DNA from: Pseudomonas fortuita
Lineage (GTDB): Bacteria; Pseudomonadota; Gammaproteobacteria; Pseudomonadales; Pseudomonadaceae
NCBI RefSeq assembly: GCF_026898135.2
Contig: NZ_CP114035.2
Coordinates: 3,513,501-3,577,500, forward strand
DNA: 64,000 nucleotides
Direction of reading: 5' to 3'
Each line of letters begins with the position of its first letter. The first letter of the stretch is position 1. Of this stretch, positions 10,467-19,090 are shown piece by piece. A program made the position numbers and the translations under genes. The notes beneath the pieces are model-generated. The model did no database searches and was not told the DNA's origin. It worked only from the letters and a program-made list of their open reading frames with translations.

Positions 10467-11747
10467 TCAGCCCAGCAGGCCGTATACCACCGAGGTCAGC
10501 GCAACCAGGCCGACCACTACAACGAACACGTTGGAGGCTGCACCGCTGTATTTGCGCATCGACGGTACACGGCGGATGGCGTACATCGGCATCAGGAACA
10601 GCAGCACCGCGAGGATCGGGCCGCCGAGCGATTCGATCATGCCGAGGATGCTCGGGTTGAGGGTGGCAACGATCCAGCACACCACCAGCATCAACGCGGC
10701 CACTACGCGGTCCAGTGCCTTGGCGCCCGGGCGCGCGCCGGTCTTGGTGATAATGCCCTTCAGGCCCTCGCTGGCACCGATGTAATGGCCCAGGAACGAC
10801 TTGGCGATGGCCACGAAGGCGATCAGCGGCGCAGCGAACGCGATGGTCGGGTTGCTGAAGTGGTTGGCCAGGTACGACAGAATCGACAGGTTCTGTGCCT
10901 TGGCTTCGGCCAGCTGGGCGCTGCTCAGGGTGAGCACGCAACTGAACACGAAGAACAGCACCATCACCACCATCAGCAGGTGGGCACGGCGCAGGATCTG
11001 GCCGCTACGCTCGTCGGCATGCTCGCCGTAGCGGCGCTTCTGGTCGACCGCGAAGGCCGAAATGATCGGCGAGTGGTTGAACGAGAACACCATTACCGGA
11101 ATGGCCAGCCACAGGGTGTGCAGGAAGGCCGAGGCCGGCGGCACCTGGGTGGCGCTGTCGAGGATGCCACCGGTCCAGTGCGGCACCAGGTACAGGCCCA
11201 GCAGCGCCAGGGCGACGATGAACGGGTACACCAGCAGGCTCATGACCTTGACCGTGGCCTGCTCGCCACAGCGCACGATGGCCAACAGGCCGAGGATCAG
11301 CACAAACGACAGGATGGCCCGCGGTGGCGGCGCCATGTGCAGCTGGTGCTCCATGAAGCTGGACACGGTGTTGGTCAGCGCCACGCTGTAGATAAGCAGG
11401 ATGGGGAAGATCGCAAAGAAGTACAGCACGGTGATCGCGGCACCGGCGTTGCTGCCGAAGTGCTCTTTGACCACTTCGGTGATGTCGCCACCATTGCGCC
11501 CGGAGAGCACGAAGCGGGTCAACCCGCGGTGGGCGAAGTAGGTCATTGGGAAGGCCAGTACAGCCAGGATCAGCAGCGGCCAGAAACCGCCAAGGCCGGC
11601 GTTGATCGGCAGGAACAGGGTTCCGGCGCCAATGGCTGTGCCGAACAGGCCCAGCATCCAGGTGGTGTCGTGACGCGCCCAGCTGCCGAGGGTGGCGGGG
11701 GTCGATTCTACAAAGCGTTGTTCAACGCTTGGGGCCTGCTCATTCAT
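10467..11747 (-). CDS. HAAAP-family amino-acid/proton symporter (SdaC/TdcC-like)
   Basis: This 426-residue protein is a hydroxy/aromatic amino-acid permease with about 11 membrane helices. The N terminus MNEQAPSVEQRFVESTPATL is followed by the first helix LGLFGTAIGAGTLFLPINAG, the most typical stretch of SdaC/TdcC serine/threonine transporters, and later VFSFNHSPIISAF, which is also characteristic. The start at 11747 was chosen because the extension upstream is low-quality translation of intergenic DNA. Location beside an aromatic-type aminotransferase suggests amino-acid use, but its substrate (serine, threonine or aromatic) is not decided by the sequence. It ends in its own terminator. Confidence 0.88.
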   Translation of the reverse strand: MNEQAPSVEQRFVESTPATLGSWARHDTTWMLGLFGTAIGAGTLFLPINAGLGGFWPLLILAVLAFPMTYFAHRGLTRFVLSGRNGGDITEVVKEHFGSNAGAAITVLYFFAIFPILLIYSVALTNTVSSFMEHQLHMAPPPRAILSFVLILGLLAIVRCGEQATVKVMSLLVYPFIVALALLGLYLVPHWTGGILDSATQVPPASAFLHTLWLAIPVMVFSFNHSPIISAFAVDQKRRYGEHADERSGQILRRAHLLMVVMVLFFVFSCVLTLSSAQLAEAKAQNLSILSYLANHFSNPTIAFAAPLIAFVAIAKSFLGHYIGASEGLKGIITKTGARPGAKALDRVVAALMLVVCWIVATLNPSILGMIESLGGPILAVLLFLMPMYAIRRVPSMRKYSGAASNVFVVVVGLVALTSVVYGLLG

Positions 11748-11933
11748 TCCGGGTGAAGCTCCACTCGCAAGACTGTAACAGGCTGAGAATGGCGAAACAG
11801 TGCCTTCGCCCAACTCAACCGGAAAAGAGGGGCGCGATTGTGCACCGAAAGGTTGCACTTGCGAAGCCCTTTTCCGAGGGGCGGTTGCACTTGTCTTTAC
11901 AAGCAGGCTACACCGGTGGGTAAAGAAGATAAT

Positions 11934-11960
11934 TGTGGGAGCGGCAAGGCCGCTCCCACA
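11934..11960. repeat. REP-derived perfect hairpin
   Basis: TGTGGGAGCGGC/GCCGCTCCCACA, a perfect 12-bp stem with a 3-nt loop, just after the aminotransferase stop codon. It could act as a transcript-end structure, though no T run follows. Confidence 0.7.
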
Positions 11961-11989
11961 GGCAGGGCCGCGCAGGGCCCCTTGAGCGA

Positions 11990-13186
11990 TTACTTCTGAA
12001 CAGCAGCGAACGCTTCGGCAACCCGTTGCAGGTTGGCCGGGCGCAAGCCGGACATGCACACACGGCCGCTGTCGATCAGGTACACGCCGAACTCGTCACG
12101 CAGGCGCCGCACTTGCTCGACGCTGAAGCCGGTGTAGCTGAACATGCCACGCTGGCGAAGGAAGAACTGGAAGTCCTGGCCTGGCAGCAACACGGCCAGG
12201 GCATCGACCAGCGCCTGACGCATGTCGAGGATACGCTTGCGCATCACTTCGACTTCATCGGCCCACTGGGCATTGAGCGCTGCATCGCTCAATACGCCTG
12301 CCACCAGCTGGGCGCCAAAATTGGGCGGGCTGGAGTAGTTGCGGCGCACGGTTGCCTTGAGCTGCCCAAGCACGCTTTGGGCCGTGGCGTCGTCGTCGCA
12401 GACCACCGACAGGCCACCTACCCGCTCGCCGTACAGCGAGAAGATTTTCGAGAACGAGTTGCTGACCAGGCACGGCACGCCGGCGCGGGCCATTTCACGG
12501 ATGGCGTAGGCGTCTTCCACCAGGCCTTCGGCAAAGCCCTGGTAGGCAATGTCGAGGAACGGGATCAGCTGGCGTGCCTTGACCACTTCGACCACGTGTT
12601 GCCACTGGTTTTGCGTAAGGTCGGCACCGGTGGGGTTGTGGCAGCAAGGGTGCAGCAATACCACGCTGTTGGCCGGCAGGGTCTGCAGGGTGGCCAGCAT
12701 GCCGTCGAAGTCCACGCCACGGGAGGCCTGGTCGAAGTACGGGTAGGTGTGCACCTTGAAGCCGGCGCCTTCGAAGATGGCGCGGTGGTTGTCCCAGGTC
12801 GGGTTGCTGACCCAGACTTCGGACTGCGGGAAGTAGCGCTTGAGGAAGTCGGCACCGACTTTCAGGGCGCCGGAGCCACCCACAGTCTGTACGGTGGCCA
12901 CGCGACCGCCGGTCACGGCCGGGTGATCGGCACCGAACAACAACGCCTGAATAGCCTGGCGGTAGCTGGCCAGGCCTTCCATTGGCAAGTAAAGGGACGC
13001 TTCATGGTCCTGGCCAGCAATGCGTTTTTCCACCGCATCCACAGCCGCCAGTTGCGGCACCACGCCGGCCTCATCGTAGTACAGGCCGATACTCAGGTTG
13101 ACCTTGTCGGCGCGCGGGTCGGCCTTGAAGGTTTCCATCAGCGAGAGGATCGGGTCGCCGGCATAGGCATCGACATGTTTGAACAC
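11990..13186 (-). CDS. amaC: Class I aminotransferase, aromatic/aspartate type (AmaC-like)
   Basis: This 398-residue PLP enzyme matches TyrB/AspC proteins in length and motifs: [20 protein letters not shown] near the start, the [14 protein letters not shown] segment, and the PLP lysine in [17 protein letters not shown], with the C-terminal GMFSYTGFS and RVCMSGL that bind the substrate carboxylates. Its position next to dpkA, and an amaD-type oxidase, matches the P. putida gene called amaC, proposed to transaminate D-lysine toward delta-1-piperideine-2-carboxylate (from memory of the literature). General aromatic aminotransferase activity is the safe alternative. It is on the same strand as dpkA, but a 233-bp gap with a REP pair separates them. 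Confidence 0.85.
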   Translation of the reverse strand: MFKHVDAYAGDPILSLMETFKADPRADKVNLSIGLYYDEAGVVPQLAAVDAVEKRIAGQDHEASLYLPMEGLASYRQAIQALLFGADHPAVTGGRVATVQTVGGSGALKVGADFLKRYFPQSEVWVSNPTWDNHRAIFEGAGFKVHTYPYFDQASRGVDFDGMLATLQTLPANSVVLLHPCCHNPTGADLTQNQWQHVVEVVKARQLIPFLDIAYQGFAEGLVEDAYAIREMARAGVPCLVSNSFSKIFSLYGERVGGLSVVCDDDATAQSVLGQLKATVRRNYSSPPNFGAQLVAGVLSDAALNAQWADEVEVMRKRILDMRQALVDALAVLLPGQDFQFFLRQRGMFSYTGFSVEQVRRLRDEFGVYLIDSGRVCMSGLRPANLQRVAEAFAAVQK

Positions 13187-13322
13187 AGCGTGCAGCTCCT
13201 TGAATCAGGACAGTTCGAAAAGGCAGACCTGAGCATACCCGGAGTGTGTGCTCAGGAACATCCACTATTGTGCAAGGTTGTCTATGCAACATTGCATGGC
13301 AGGAGATTGGCGCTGACAGTGA

Positions 13323-13418
13323 TGCCCTCATCGCCGGCAGGCCAGCGCCCACCGGTACACCACAGGCCTTGAGGTGGGTGATGTACCGGTGGGCGCTGGC
13401 TTGCCGGCGATAGGCCGG
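13323..13418. repeat. REP pair (BIME) abutting dpkA
   Basis: Inverted arms ATCGCCGGCAGGCCAGCGCCC and GGGCGCTGGCTTGCCGGCGAT, with a further inner ACCGGTACA/TGTACCGGT hairpin. The right arm ends within a few bases of the dpkA stop codon. Confidence 0.8.
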
Positions 13419-13419
13419 G

Positions 13420-14445
13420 TCAGGCAAGCAGCGCCTTCAGGCCCTGCAACTCCTGCTCGGTTACCGCCACCCCCTCCTCCTCGGCCACCTCGCGCTCACG
13501 ATAGCGCCGCTCACCCGGCATGCGCGTCAGGCCCACCGCCTGCATCTGCTGCACCAGTTCGCGACTGCGCTGGGCAAAGCGCTCGCCCTCGCTCTTGCTA
13601 GGGTCGATGACGATGATCAGTTGCCCGGTCCAGGGTGTTTTCGCCCCCGGGTGCTCCGACCAGTCGAATTCCCAGGAGAAATTCCCCCCGGTCAGCGCCG
13701 CCGCCAGCAACTCGACCATCATCGACAGCGCCGAGCCCTTGTGCCCGCCAAACGGCAGCAACGCGCCGCCCTCCAGAACCGCCTTGGGCTCGGTGGTCGG
13801 TTCGCCATTGGCATCCACCCCCATGCCTTCGGGCAGTTGCTGGCCGGCACGCGCGGCAATCTGCACGTCGCCGTGGGCCATGGCGCTGGTGGCCATGTCG
13901 AAGACGATAGGGTCGTGTTCGGCACAAGGCGCTGCAAAAGCGATGGGGTTGGTACCAAACAGTGGCTTGCGCGCGCCATGCGGCACTACGCAGGTCATGC
14001 TGTTGACCACGCTCAGGGCCACCAGGCCCTCTTCGGCGAACGGTTCTACATCCGGCCACAACGCGGCAAAGTGGTGCGAATTGTGGATCGCCAGCACCGC
14101 AATGCCAGCGTTGCGCGCCTTGGCCACCAGTAGCTCACGGGCTGCCGCCAGTGCCGGCTGGGCAAAACCGCCAGCAGCATCGACACGCACGTAGCCGGCG
14201 GCCACGTCGCTGACCTTTGGGGTGGCATTGCCATCGACCCAACCACTGGTCAGGGTCGAAACATAGCCGGGGATGCGGAACACCCCATGGCTATGGGCGC
14301 CATCACGCTGGGCGCTGGCGCAGTTGTGGGCCAGCACCCGGGCCACGGCCTCGCTGCACCCATGGCGCTGGAAGATGGCCTGCAACAGGCTCTGGAGCTC
14401 GGTAAAAGGCACGCGCACGACGGTGCTGGTGGAAGGTGCGGACAT
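13420..14445 (-). CDS. dpkA: Delta-1-piperideine-2-carboxylate reductase DpkA
   Basis: This 341-residue member of the MdhE/Ldh2 (malate/L-lactate dehydrogenase-2) family is an NAD(P)H-dependent reductase that converts delta-1-piperideine-2-carboxylate to L-pipecolate, and delta-1-pyrroline-2-carboxylate to proline. Typical motifs are SHGVFRIPGYVSTL, IAVLAIHNSHHFAALWPDVE (catalytic histidine region), THE GTNPIAFAAP stretch and PFGGHKGSALSMMVELLAAALTGG. The start at 14445 has a strong Shine-Dalgarno (AAGGAGC, seven bases upstream). It is divergent from the RpiR regulator gene across a 143-bp gap rich in palindromes, so that regulator is the likely controller. Gene neighbours support the D-lysine role. 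Confidence 0.92.
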   Translation of the reverse strand: MSAPSTSTVVRVPFTELQSLLQAIFQRHGCSEAVARVLAHNCASAQRDGAHSHGVFRIPGYVSTLTSGWVDGNATPKVSDVAAGYVRVDAAGGFAQPALAAARELLVAKARNAGIAVLAIHNSHHFAALWPDVEPFAEEGLVALSVVNSMTCVVPHGARKPLFGTNPIAFAAPCAEHDPIVFDMATSAMAHGDVQIAARAGQQLPEGMGVDANGEPTTEPKAVLEGGALLPFGGHKGSALSMMVELLAAALTGGNFSWEFDWSEHPGAKTPWTGQLIIVIDPSKSEGERFAQRSRELVQQMQAVGLTRMPGERRYREREVAEEEGVAVTEQELQGLKALLA

Positions 14446-14508
14446 CTGAAGCTCCTTGTTGGTATTGGAATGGCTACAGCGTTGCAACGACAAAAACTTT
14501 CCTGCATG

Positions 14509-14543
14509 TGACAGCAATCTGTCAAATGTTGACTTGATGACAG
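14509..14543. promoter_or_regulatory. Palindromic cluster, candidate RpiR operator
   Basis: The dpkA/rpiR divergent gap contains TGACAGCAATCTGTCA (14509-14524, perfect 6-bp arms), overlapped by GTCAAATGTTGAC (14521-14533, perfect 5-bp arms) and followed by another TGACAG half-site (14538-14543). Such overlapping inverted repeats beside a regulator gene suggest an operator for the adjacent RpiR-type protein; this is inference from position. Confidence 0.5.
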
Positions 14544-14588
14544 AAAACATTCATTTTCTTCCCAAGCCTTACCCCCTGGAGCCGCAGC

Positions 14589-15461
14589 ATGAGCCAACCG
14601 ATCAAGCAACGCCTGGAAAACAGCCTCGAAGGGGCCGCTGCCTCGGGTCGCAAGATCGCCACCTACATGCTTGCCAACCTGCACGAACTGCCTTTCCAGA
14701 CCTCGGCCAGCATCGCCGCCAAGCTGCAGGTAAGCGAATCCAGCGTCGGGCGCTTCTGCCGCTCACTGGGTTATGCCCACCTCAAGGCACTTAAGCAAGA
14801 CCTGCAGAACGACCTGGGCGATGGCCCATGGCTGGTGGGCGACCGATTGCAGGATTACCGCCAGAACCAGGACGCTGGTGACAACGCCGGCAGCCTGGAG
14901 CTGGAAATCGCGGCCTTGATGCGCGTCCACGAGTACCGCCAGAGCCCGACCTGGCACAGCGTAGCGCAACGCCTGGCGAGCAAGCCGCGGGTGTTCATCG
15001 CCGGCTTCCAGACCGAGCGCGGCATCGCCATGTGCATGAGCCACCTGCTGCAGTACCTGCGCGATGGGGTGCAACTGGTCGATCTCAGTGCCGGGCACTT
15101 CGGTGACGTGCTGCTGGGCCGCGCCGAAGACAGCGCTTTGGTGGTGTTCGAGGCGCGCCGTTACTCCCGTCACGCCCTGCTGCTGTGCCAAAAGGCACGT
15201 GAGGCAGGCATTACGGTCACCCTGGTGACCGACACCTTCTGCGACTGGGCTGATGCCAACGCCGACGAGGTGTTCCGCATCCCCACCGAGTTCAATCTGT
15301 TCTGGGAATCCACCTCGACGATGTTGTCGTGGGTGCACCTGATGGTCAACGAGGTCTGCAAGAAGCTCGGGCCTGATGTTGAAAAACGCTTGGAAGCGAC
15401 TGCCGCTCTACATAACGAGTTCGTCGGCTACACCTCGTGGCCGACGGGAAAACAACAATAG
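14589..15461 (+). CDS. RpiR-family transcriptional regulator
   Basis: This 290-residue protein has an N-terminal helix-turn-helix of the RpiR type (residues about 1-75, with FQTSASIAAKLQVSESSVGRF and FCRSLGYAHLKALKQDL) followed by a SIS-fold ligand domain (about 120-260, with VFIAGFQTERGIAMCMSHLL and ALVVFEARRYSRHALLLCQK). RpiR proteins usually sense phosphorylated sugars, but here the gene sits between dpkA (divergent) and an amino-acid ABC transporter operon, so a lysine or pipecolate-pathway ligand is more likely. Only 22 bases separate it from the next gene, so it may be cotranscribed with the transporter. Confidence 0.9.
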   Translation: MSQPIKQRLENSLEGAAASGRKIATYMLANLHELPFQTSASIAAKLQVSESSVGRFCRSLGYAHLKALKQDLQNDLGDGPWLVGDRLQDYRQNQDAGDNAGSLELEIAALMRVHEYRQSPTWHSVAQRLASKPRVFIAGFQTERGIAMCMSHLLQYLRDGVQLVDLSAGHFGDVLLGRAEDSALVVFEARRYSRHALLLCQKAREAGITVTLVTDTFCDWADANADEVFRIPTEFNLFWESTSTMLSWVHLMVNEVCKKLGPDVEKRLEATAALHNEFVGYTSWPTGKQQ

Positions 15462-15483
15462 CAAGAGTGCAATGAGGTGCGAG

Positions 15484-16236
15484 ATGAACAAGACCATGGC
15501 CTTGGTGGGAGCGTGTGCCCTGCTGCTGACGGGCGCCGCCAGTGCCGAAACCCTGCGCTTCGCCACCGAGGGTGCCTACCCGCCCTTCAACTATGTAGAC
15601 GCCGATAACAAGCTGCATGGCTTCGATATCGACATCACCCATGCCCTGTGCGAACAGATGAAAGTCGAGTGCACGCTGGTGGCCCAGGACTGGGAAGGCA
15701 TCATCCCCGCCCTGATGGCGCGCAAGTACGACGCCATCGTCGCATCGATGATCAACACCGAAGAGCGGCGCAAGAAAATTGCTTTCACCGACCACTACTA
15801 CCGCACCCCGCTGACCGTGGCGGTAGCCAAGGACAGCAAGATCGACAGCGCACAGACCGACTTTGTCGGCTACACCGTCGGGGCTCAGTCGTCGTCCACC
15901 CAGGCTATCTACGCCGAAGACGTGTATGGCAAGGCCGGGGCCGATGTGAAGCTGTACCCGACCATGGACGAAGCCAACGCCGACCTGGCCGCCGGGCGCC
16001 TGGACGGGGTGATTGCCGATAAATTCCCGCTGCACGAGTGGATGAACAAGAACGGCGGGGACTGCTGCAAGATCCTCGGCGACGTGGCCGATACCAAGGC
16101 CGACGCCGCCATTGCCGTGCGCAAGGATGACGAAGCCCTGCGCCAGCGCCTGAACACCGCGCTGCAACAGATCGTGGCCAACGGCACATACCAGAAGATC
16201 GCCAGCAAGTACTTTGCTTTCGATATCTACAACTGA
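15484..16236 (+). CDS. Polar amino-acid ABC transporter, periplasmic binding protein
   Basis: This 250-residue family 3 solute-binding protein (ArgT/HisJ-like) has a cleaved signal peptide (MNKTMALVGACALLLTGAAS-AE, cut near residue 22) followed by TLRFATEGAYPPFNYVDADN, the standard family start, and GFDIDITHALCEQM. The motifs WEGIIPALMARKYDAIVASM and RKKIAFTDHYYRTP match lysine/arginine/ornithine binders. Start 15484 was preferred to the upstream ATG at 15472 because AGGTG is well spaced before it. Linked permease, oxidase and ATPase genes point to uptake of D-lysine or a related basic amino acid. Confidence 0.92.
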   Translation: MNKTMALVGACALLLTGAASAETLRFATEGAYPPFNYVDADNKLHGFDIDITHALCEQMKVECTLVAQDWEGIIPALMARKYDAIVASMINTEERRKKIAFTDHYYRTPLTVAVAKDSKIDSAQTDFVGYTVGAQSSSTQAIYAEDVYGKAGADVKLYPTMDEANADLAAGRLDGVIADKFPLHEWMNKNGGDCCKILGDVADTKADAAIAVRKDDEALRQRLNTALQQIVANGTYQKIASKYFAFDIYN

Positions 16237-16265
16237 TCCTAGAGCCCGTCTCGCCTGATCCGGCC

Positions 16266-16352
16266 CTATCGCCGGCAAGCCAGCTCCCACAGGACGCACA
16301 AGGCCTGACAGATGTGCAGTCTCTTGTGAAAGCTGGCTTGGCGGCGATGAGG
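16266..16352. repeat. REP pair inside the ABC transporter operon
   Basis: TATCGCCGGCAAGCCAGCTCCC and its degenerate inverse AGCTGGCTTGGCGGCGAT lie between the binding-protein and permease genes. Such a structure in an importer operon commonly stabilises the binding-protein mRNA and lets it be made in excess; that role is inferred here. Confidence 0.8.
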
Positions 16353-16380
16353 CCGGTGAGGTCAACACAAGGTGTTCGTC

Positions 16381-17100
16381 ATGCTCGATCAATTGTCGTT
16401 GCTGTCCTTCGCCAGCGGAGGCTGGGGCCAGGCGTTGCTGGCCGGCGCCCTGGTGACTGTTTCACTGGCACTGGCCTGCCTGCCCATCGGTCTGCCGCTG
16501 GGCCTGCTGGTAGCGCTGGCGGCGCGTTCGCGCAAGCGCCTGCCACGGGCCTGGGCCACCACCTTCTCTACGGTGTTCCGCGGCCTGCCCGAACTGCTGA
16601 CACTGCTGATCATCTATTACGGCTGCCAGATCGCCGCGCAGAAAATCCTCGCGGCCATGGGCTATCAGGGTGAATTCCTGATCAACACCTTCCTCGCCGC
16701 GATGATCGCCTTCAGCCTGGTGTTCGCCGCGTTCTCAAGCGAGATCTGGCTGGCCGCCTTCAAGACCCTGCCCAAGGGCCAGCTGGAGGCCTGCTCGGCA
16801 TTGGGCCTGAGCAAGCGCACCGCTTTTTTCAAGGTGTTGCTGCCACAACTTACCCGCATCGCCCTGCCCGGCCTGTCGAACAACTGGCTGTCGCTGCTCA
16901 AGGACACCTCGCTGGTGTCGACCATCTCACTGGTCGACCTGATGCGTCAGACCAACCTGGCCGTCAGCGTGACCAAGGAGCCAATGTTCTTCTATGGCGT
17001 CGCCTGCCTGGGTTACCTGCTGTTCGCAGCGCTTTCCGGGCGCGTCTTCGCTTTCATCGAACGGCGCAGTAACCGCCACCTGCAAGGAGCACGGGCATGA
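16381..17100 (+). CDS. Polar amino-acid ABC transporter permease (first)
   Basis: This 239-residue HisQ/ArtQ-like permease has about five membrane helices and the inner-membrane EAA loop that docks the ATPase (KGQLEACSALGLSKRTAFFKVLLPQL). The ATG at 16381 is preceded by AAGGTG at good spacing; an upstream GTG at 16372 is possible. Its stop overlaps the next permease start as ATGA. It forms the transmembrane channel with the second permease. Confidence 0.9.
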   Translation: MLDQLSLLSFASGGWGQALLAGALVTVSLALACLPIGLPLGLLVALAARSRKRLPRAWATTFSTVFRGLPELLTLLIIYYGCQIAAQKILAAMGYQGEFLINTFLAAMIAFSLVFAAFSSEIWLAAFKTLPKGQLEACSALGLSKRTAFFKVLLPQLTRIALPGLSNNWLSLLKDTSLVSTISLVDLMRQTNLAVSVTKEPMFFYGVACLGYLLFAALSGRVFAFIERRSNRHLQGARA

Positions 17101-17807
17101 GCTTCGAACAACTGTTGGCACTGGTGCTCGACCCCGACCTGCTGGAACGCTATGGGCCACGCTTTCTTGATGGCCTGCTGGTCACCGCCAAACTGGTAGC
17201 CATTTCCTTCAGCCTGGGCGCCGTCCTCGGGCTGTTACTGGCCCTGGCACGCATGTCGCGCAGCCTGCTGCTGCAACGCATGGCCGCCGGCTATGTGTAC
17301 TTCTTCCGCGGCTCGCCGCTGCTGGCCCAGCTGTTTCTGCTGTATTACGGCCTGGGTTCGCTCAAGGGCTTCTGGCAGGACGTCGGCCTGTGGTGGTTTT
17401 TCCGCGAGGCGTGGTTCTGCACTTTGCTGGCCTTCACCCTGAACACCGCCGCCTACCAGGCGGAGATCTTCCGCGGCAGCCTGATGGCCGTCGCGCCGGG
17501 GCAGCATGAAGCGGCGCGGGCGCTGAACCTGAAGCGTTCTACCACCTTTTTCAAGGTGATTCTGCCGCAGTCGTTGCTGGTGGCCATCGGCCCGCTGGGC
17601 AACGAACTGATCCTGATGATCAAGGCCAGCGCGATTGCCTCGCTGGTGACCATCTACGACCTGATGGGCGTGACCAAACTGGCCTTCTCGCGCAGTTTCG
17701 ACTTCCAGATCTACCTATGGGCCGCCGTGCTCTACCTGGTGATCGTCGAACTGGTGCGGCGCCTGCTGAAACACCTGGAAGGCCGACTGGGCCGCCACCT
17801 GAACTGA
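17097..17807 (+). CDS. Polar amino-acid ABC transporter permease (second)
   Basis: This 236-residue HisM/ArtM-like permease carries the motif FFRGSPLLAQLFLLYYGLG typical of the family, and the EAA loop GQHEAARALNLKRSTTFFKVILPQSL. It starts within the stop codon of the previous permease (ATGA), so the two are translationally coupled. Downstream, only 16 bases separate it from the oxidase gene. Confidence 0.92.
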   Translation: MSFEQLLALVLDPDLLERYGPRFLDGLLVTAKLVAISFSLGAVLGLLLALARMSRSLLLQRMAAGYVYFFRGSPLLAQLFLLYYGLGSLKGFWQDVGLWWFFREAWFCTLLAFTLNTAAYQAEIFRGSLMAVAPGQHEAARALNLKRSTTFFKVILPQSLLVAIGPLGNELILMIKASAIASLVTIYDLMGVTKLAFSRSFDFQIYLWAAVLYLVIVELVRRLLKHLEGRLGRHLN

Positions 17808-17823
17808 CCGAAGGATACGCTCC

Positions 17824-19068
17824 ATGCATTGCCAGACCCTTGTCCTCGGCGCCGGCATCGTCGGCGTCAGCACCGCCCTGCACTTGCAGGCCCGCGGGCG
17901 CCAGGTAGTCCTGATCGACCGCGACGAACCCGGCAGCGGTACCAGCCACGGCAACGCCGGGCTGATCGAGCGCTCCAGCGTCATCCCCTATGCCTTCCCC
18001 CGGCAGGTGGGTGCCTTGCTGCGCTACGGCCTGAACCGCCAGCCCGACGTGCGCTACAGCCTGGCGCACCTGCCAAAGGCGGCGCCGTGGCTATGGCGCT
18101 ACTGGCGCCAGTCGGCCCCGGCGCGCCTGGCCGGGGCCGCCGCCGACATGCTGCCGCTGGTGCAGCGCTGCGTCGAAGAACACGACGCGTTGATCGAAGC
18201 CGCTGGCCTGGAAGGGCTGGTGCAGGCCAAAGGCTGGATCGAAGTGTTCCGTGACCCTGCCCTGTTCGAGCAGGCCAAGGCCGACGCCAAGGGCCTGAGC
18301 CGCTATGGCCTGCAATTCGAAATCCTGGAATGCGGGCAGTTGCAGGCTCGCGAGCATCAACTGGATGCCACCGTGGTCGGCGGCATCCACTGGCTCGACC
18401 CCAAGACCGTGAACAACCCCGGCGCCCTCACACGCGGCTACGCGGCGCTGTTCCTGCAGCGCGGCGGGCAGTTCCTGCACGGTGATGCGCGCAGCCTGCG
18501 CCAGGCCGACGGCCAATGGCGGGTAGAGAGCCGCCGTGGCCCGATTACCGCCGACGAGGTGGTGGCCTGCCTCGGCCCGCAATCGGCCGAGCTGTTCAGC
18601 GGCCTGGGCTACCAGATTCCGCTGGCGATCAAGCGGGGCTATCACATGCACTACAGCACCCGTGACGGCGCAACGCTTGAGCATTCAATCTGCGACACCC
18701 AGGGCGGCTACGTGCTGGCACCGATGGCGCGCGGCGTGCGCCTGACCACCGGCATCGAATTCGACGCCAGCAGCGCACCAGGGAACCAGATCCAGCTGGG
18801 CCGCTGCGAGGCGCTGGCGCGCAAGCTGTTCCCGGCTTTGGGTGAGCGCCTGGACGATACCTCTTGGCTCGGCCGCCGCCCGTGCCTGCCCGACATGCGC
18901 CCGGTCATCGGCCCCGCAGCGCGCCACCCCGGGCTGTGGTTCAACTTTGGCCACGCCCACCACGGCCTTACCCTGGGCCCGGTCAGCGGCCGGCTGGTGG
19001 CCGAGCTGATCACCGGCGAGCCCCCTTTCACCGACCCTGCGCCCTACAGCGCGACTCGTTTCGACTGA
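17824..19068 (+). CDS. amaD: FAD-dependent D-amino-acid oxidase/dehydrogenase (AmaD-like)
   Basis: This 414-residue DadA-type flavoprotein starts with the FAD dinucleotide-binding motif LVLGAGIVGVSTALHL (GxGxxG at residues 9-14) ending in an acidic residue at the strand end (VVLIDRDEPG), then GSGTSHGNAGLIE, the flavin-contacting stretch of DadA proteins. A C-terminal FAD segment WFNFGHAHHGLTLGPVSGRL completes the fold. It sits between the permeases and ATPase of an amino-acid importer, an arrangement known for P. putida amaD, a D-lysine oxidase giving delta-1-piperideine-2-carboxylate for DpkA. D-amino-acid specificity is inferred from context. Confidence 0.88.
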   Translation: MHCQTLVLGAGIVGVSTALHLQARGRQVVLIDRDEPGSGTSHGNAGLIERSSVIPYAFPRQVGALLRYGLNRQPDVRYSLAHLPKAAPWLWRYWRQSAPARLAGAAADMLPLVQRCVEEHDALIEAAGLEGLVQAKGWIEVFRDPALFEQAKADAKGLSRYGLQFEILECGQLQAREHQLDATVVGGIHWLDPKTVNNPGALTRGYAALFLQRGGQFLHGDARSLRQADGQWRVESRRGPITADEVVACLGPQSAELFSGLGYQIPLAIKRGYHMHYSTRDGATLEHSICDTQGGYVLAPMARGVRLTTGIEFDASSAPGNQIQLGRCEALARKLFPALGERLDDTSWLGRRPCLPDMRPVIGPAARHPGLWFNFGHAHHGLTLGPVSGRLVAELITGEPPFTDPAPYSATRFD

Positions 19069-19090
19069 ACCCACGCGGGAGAAAAACAAC

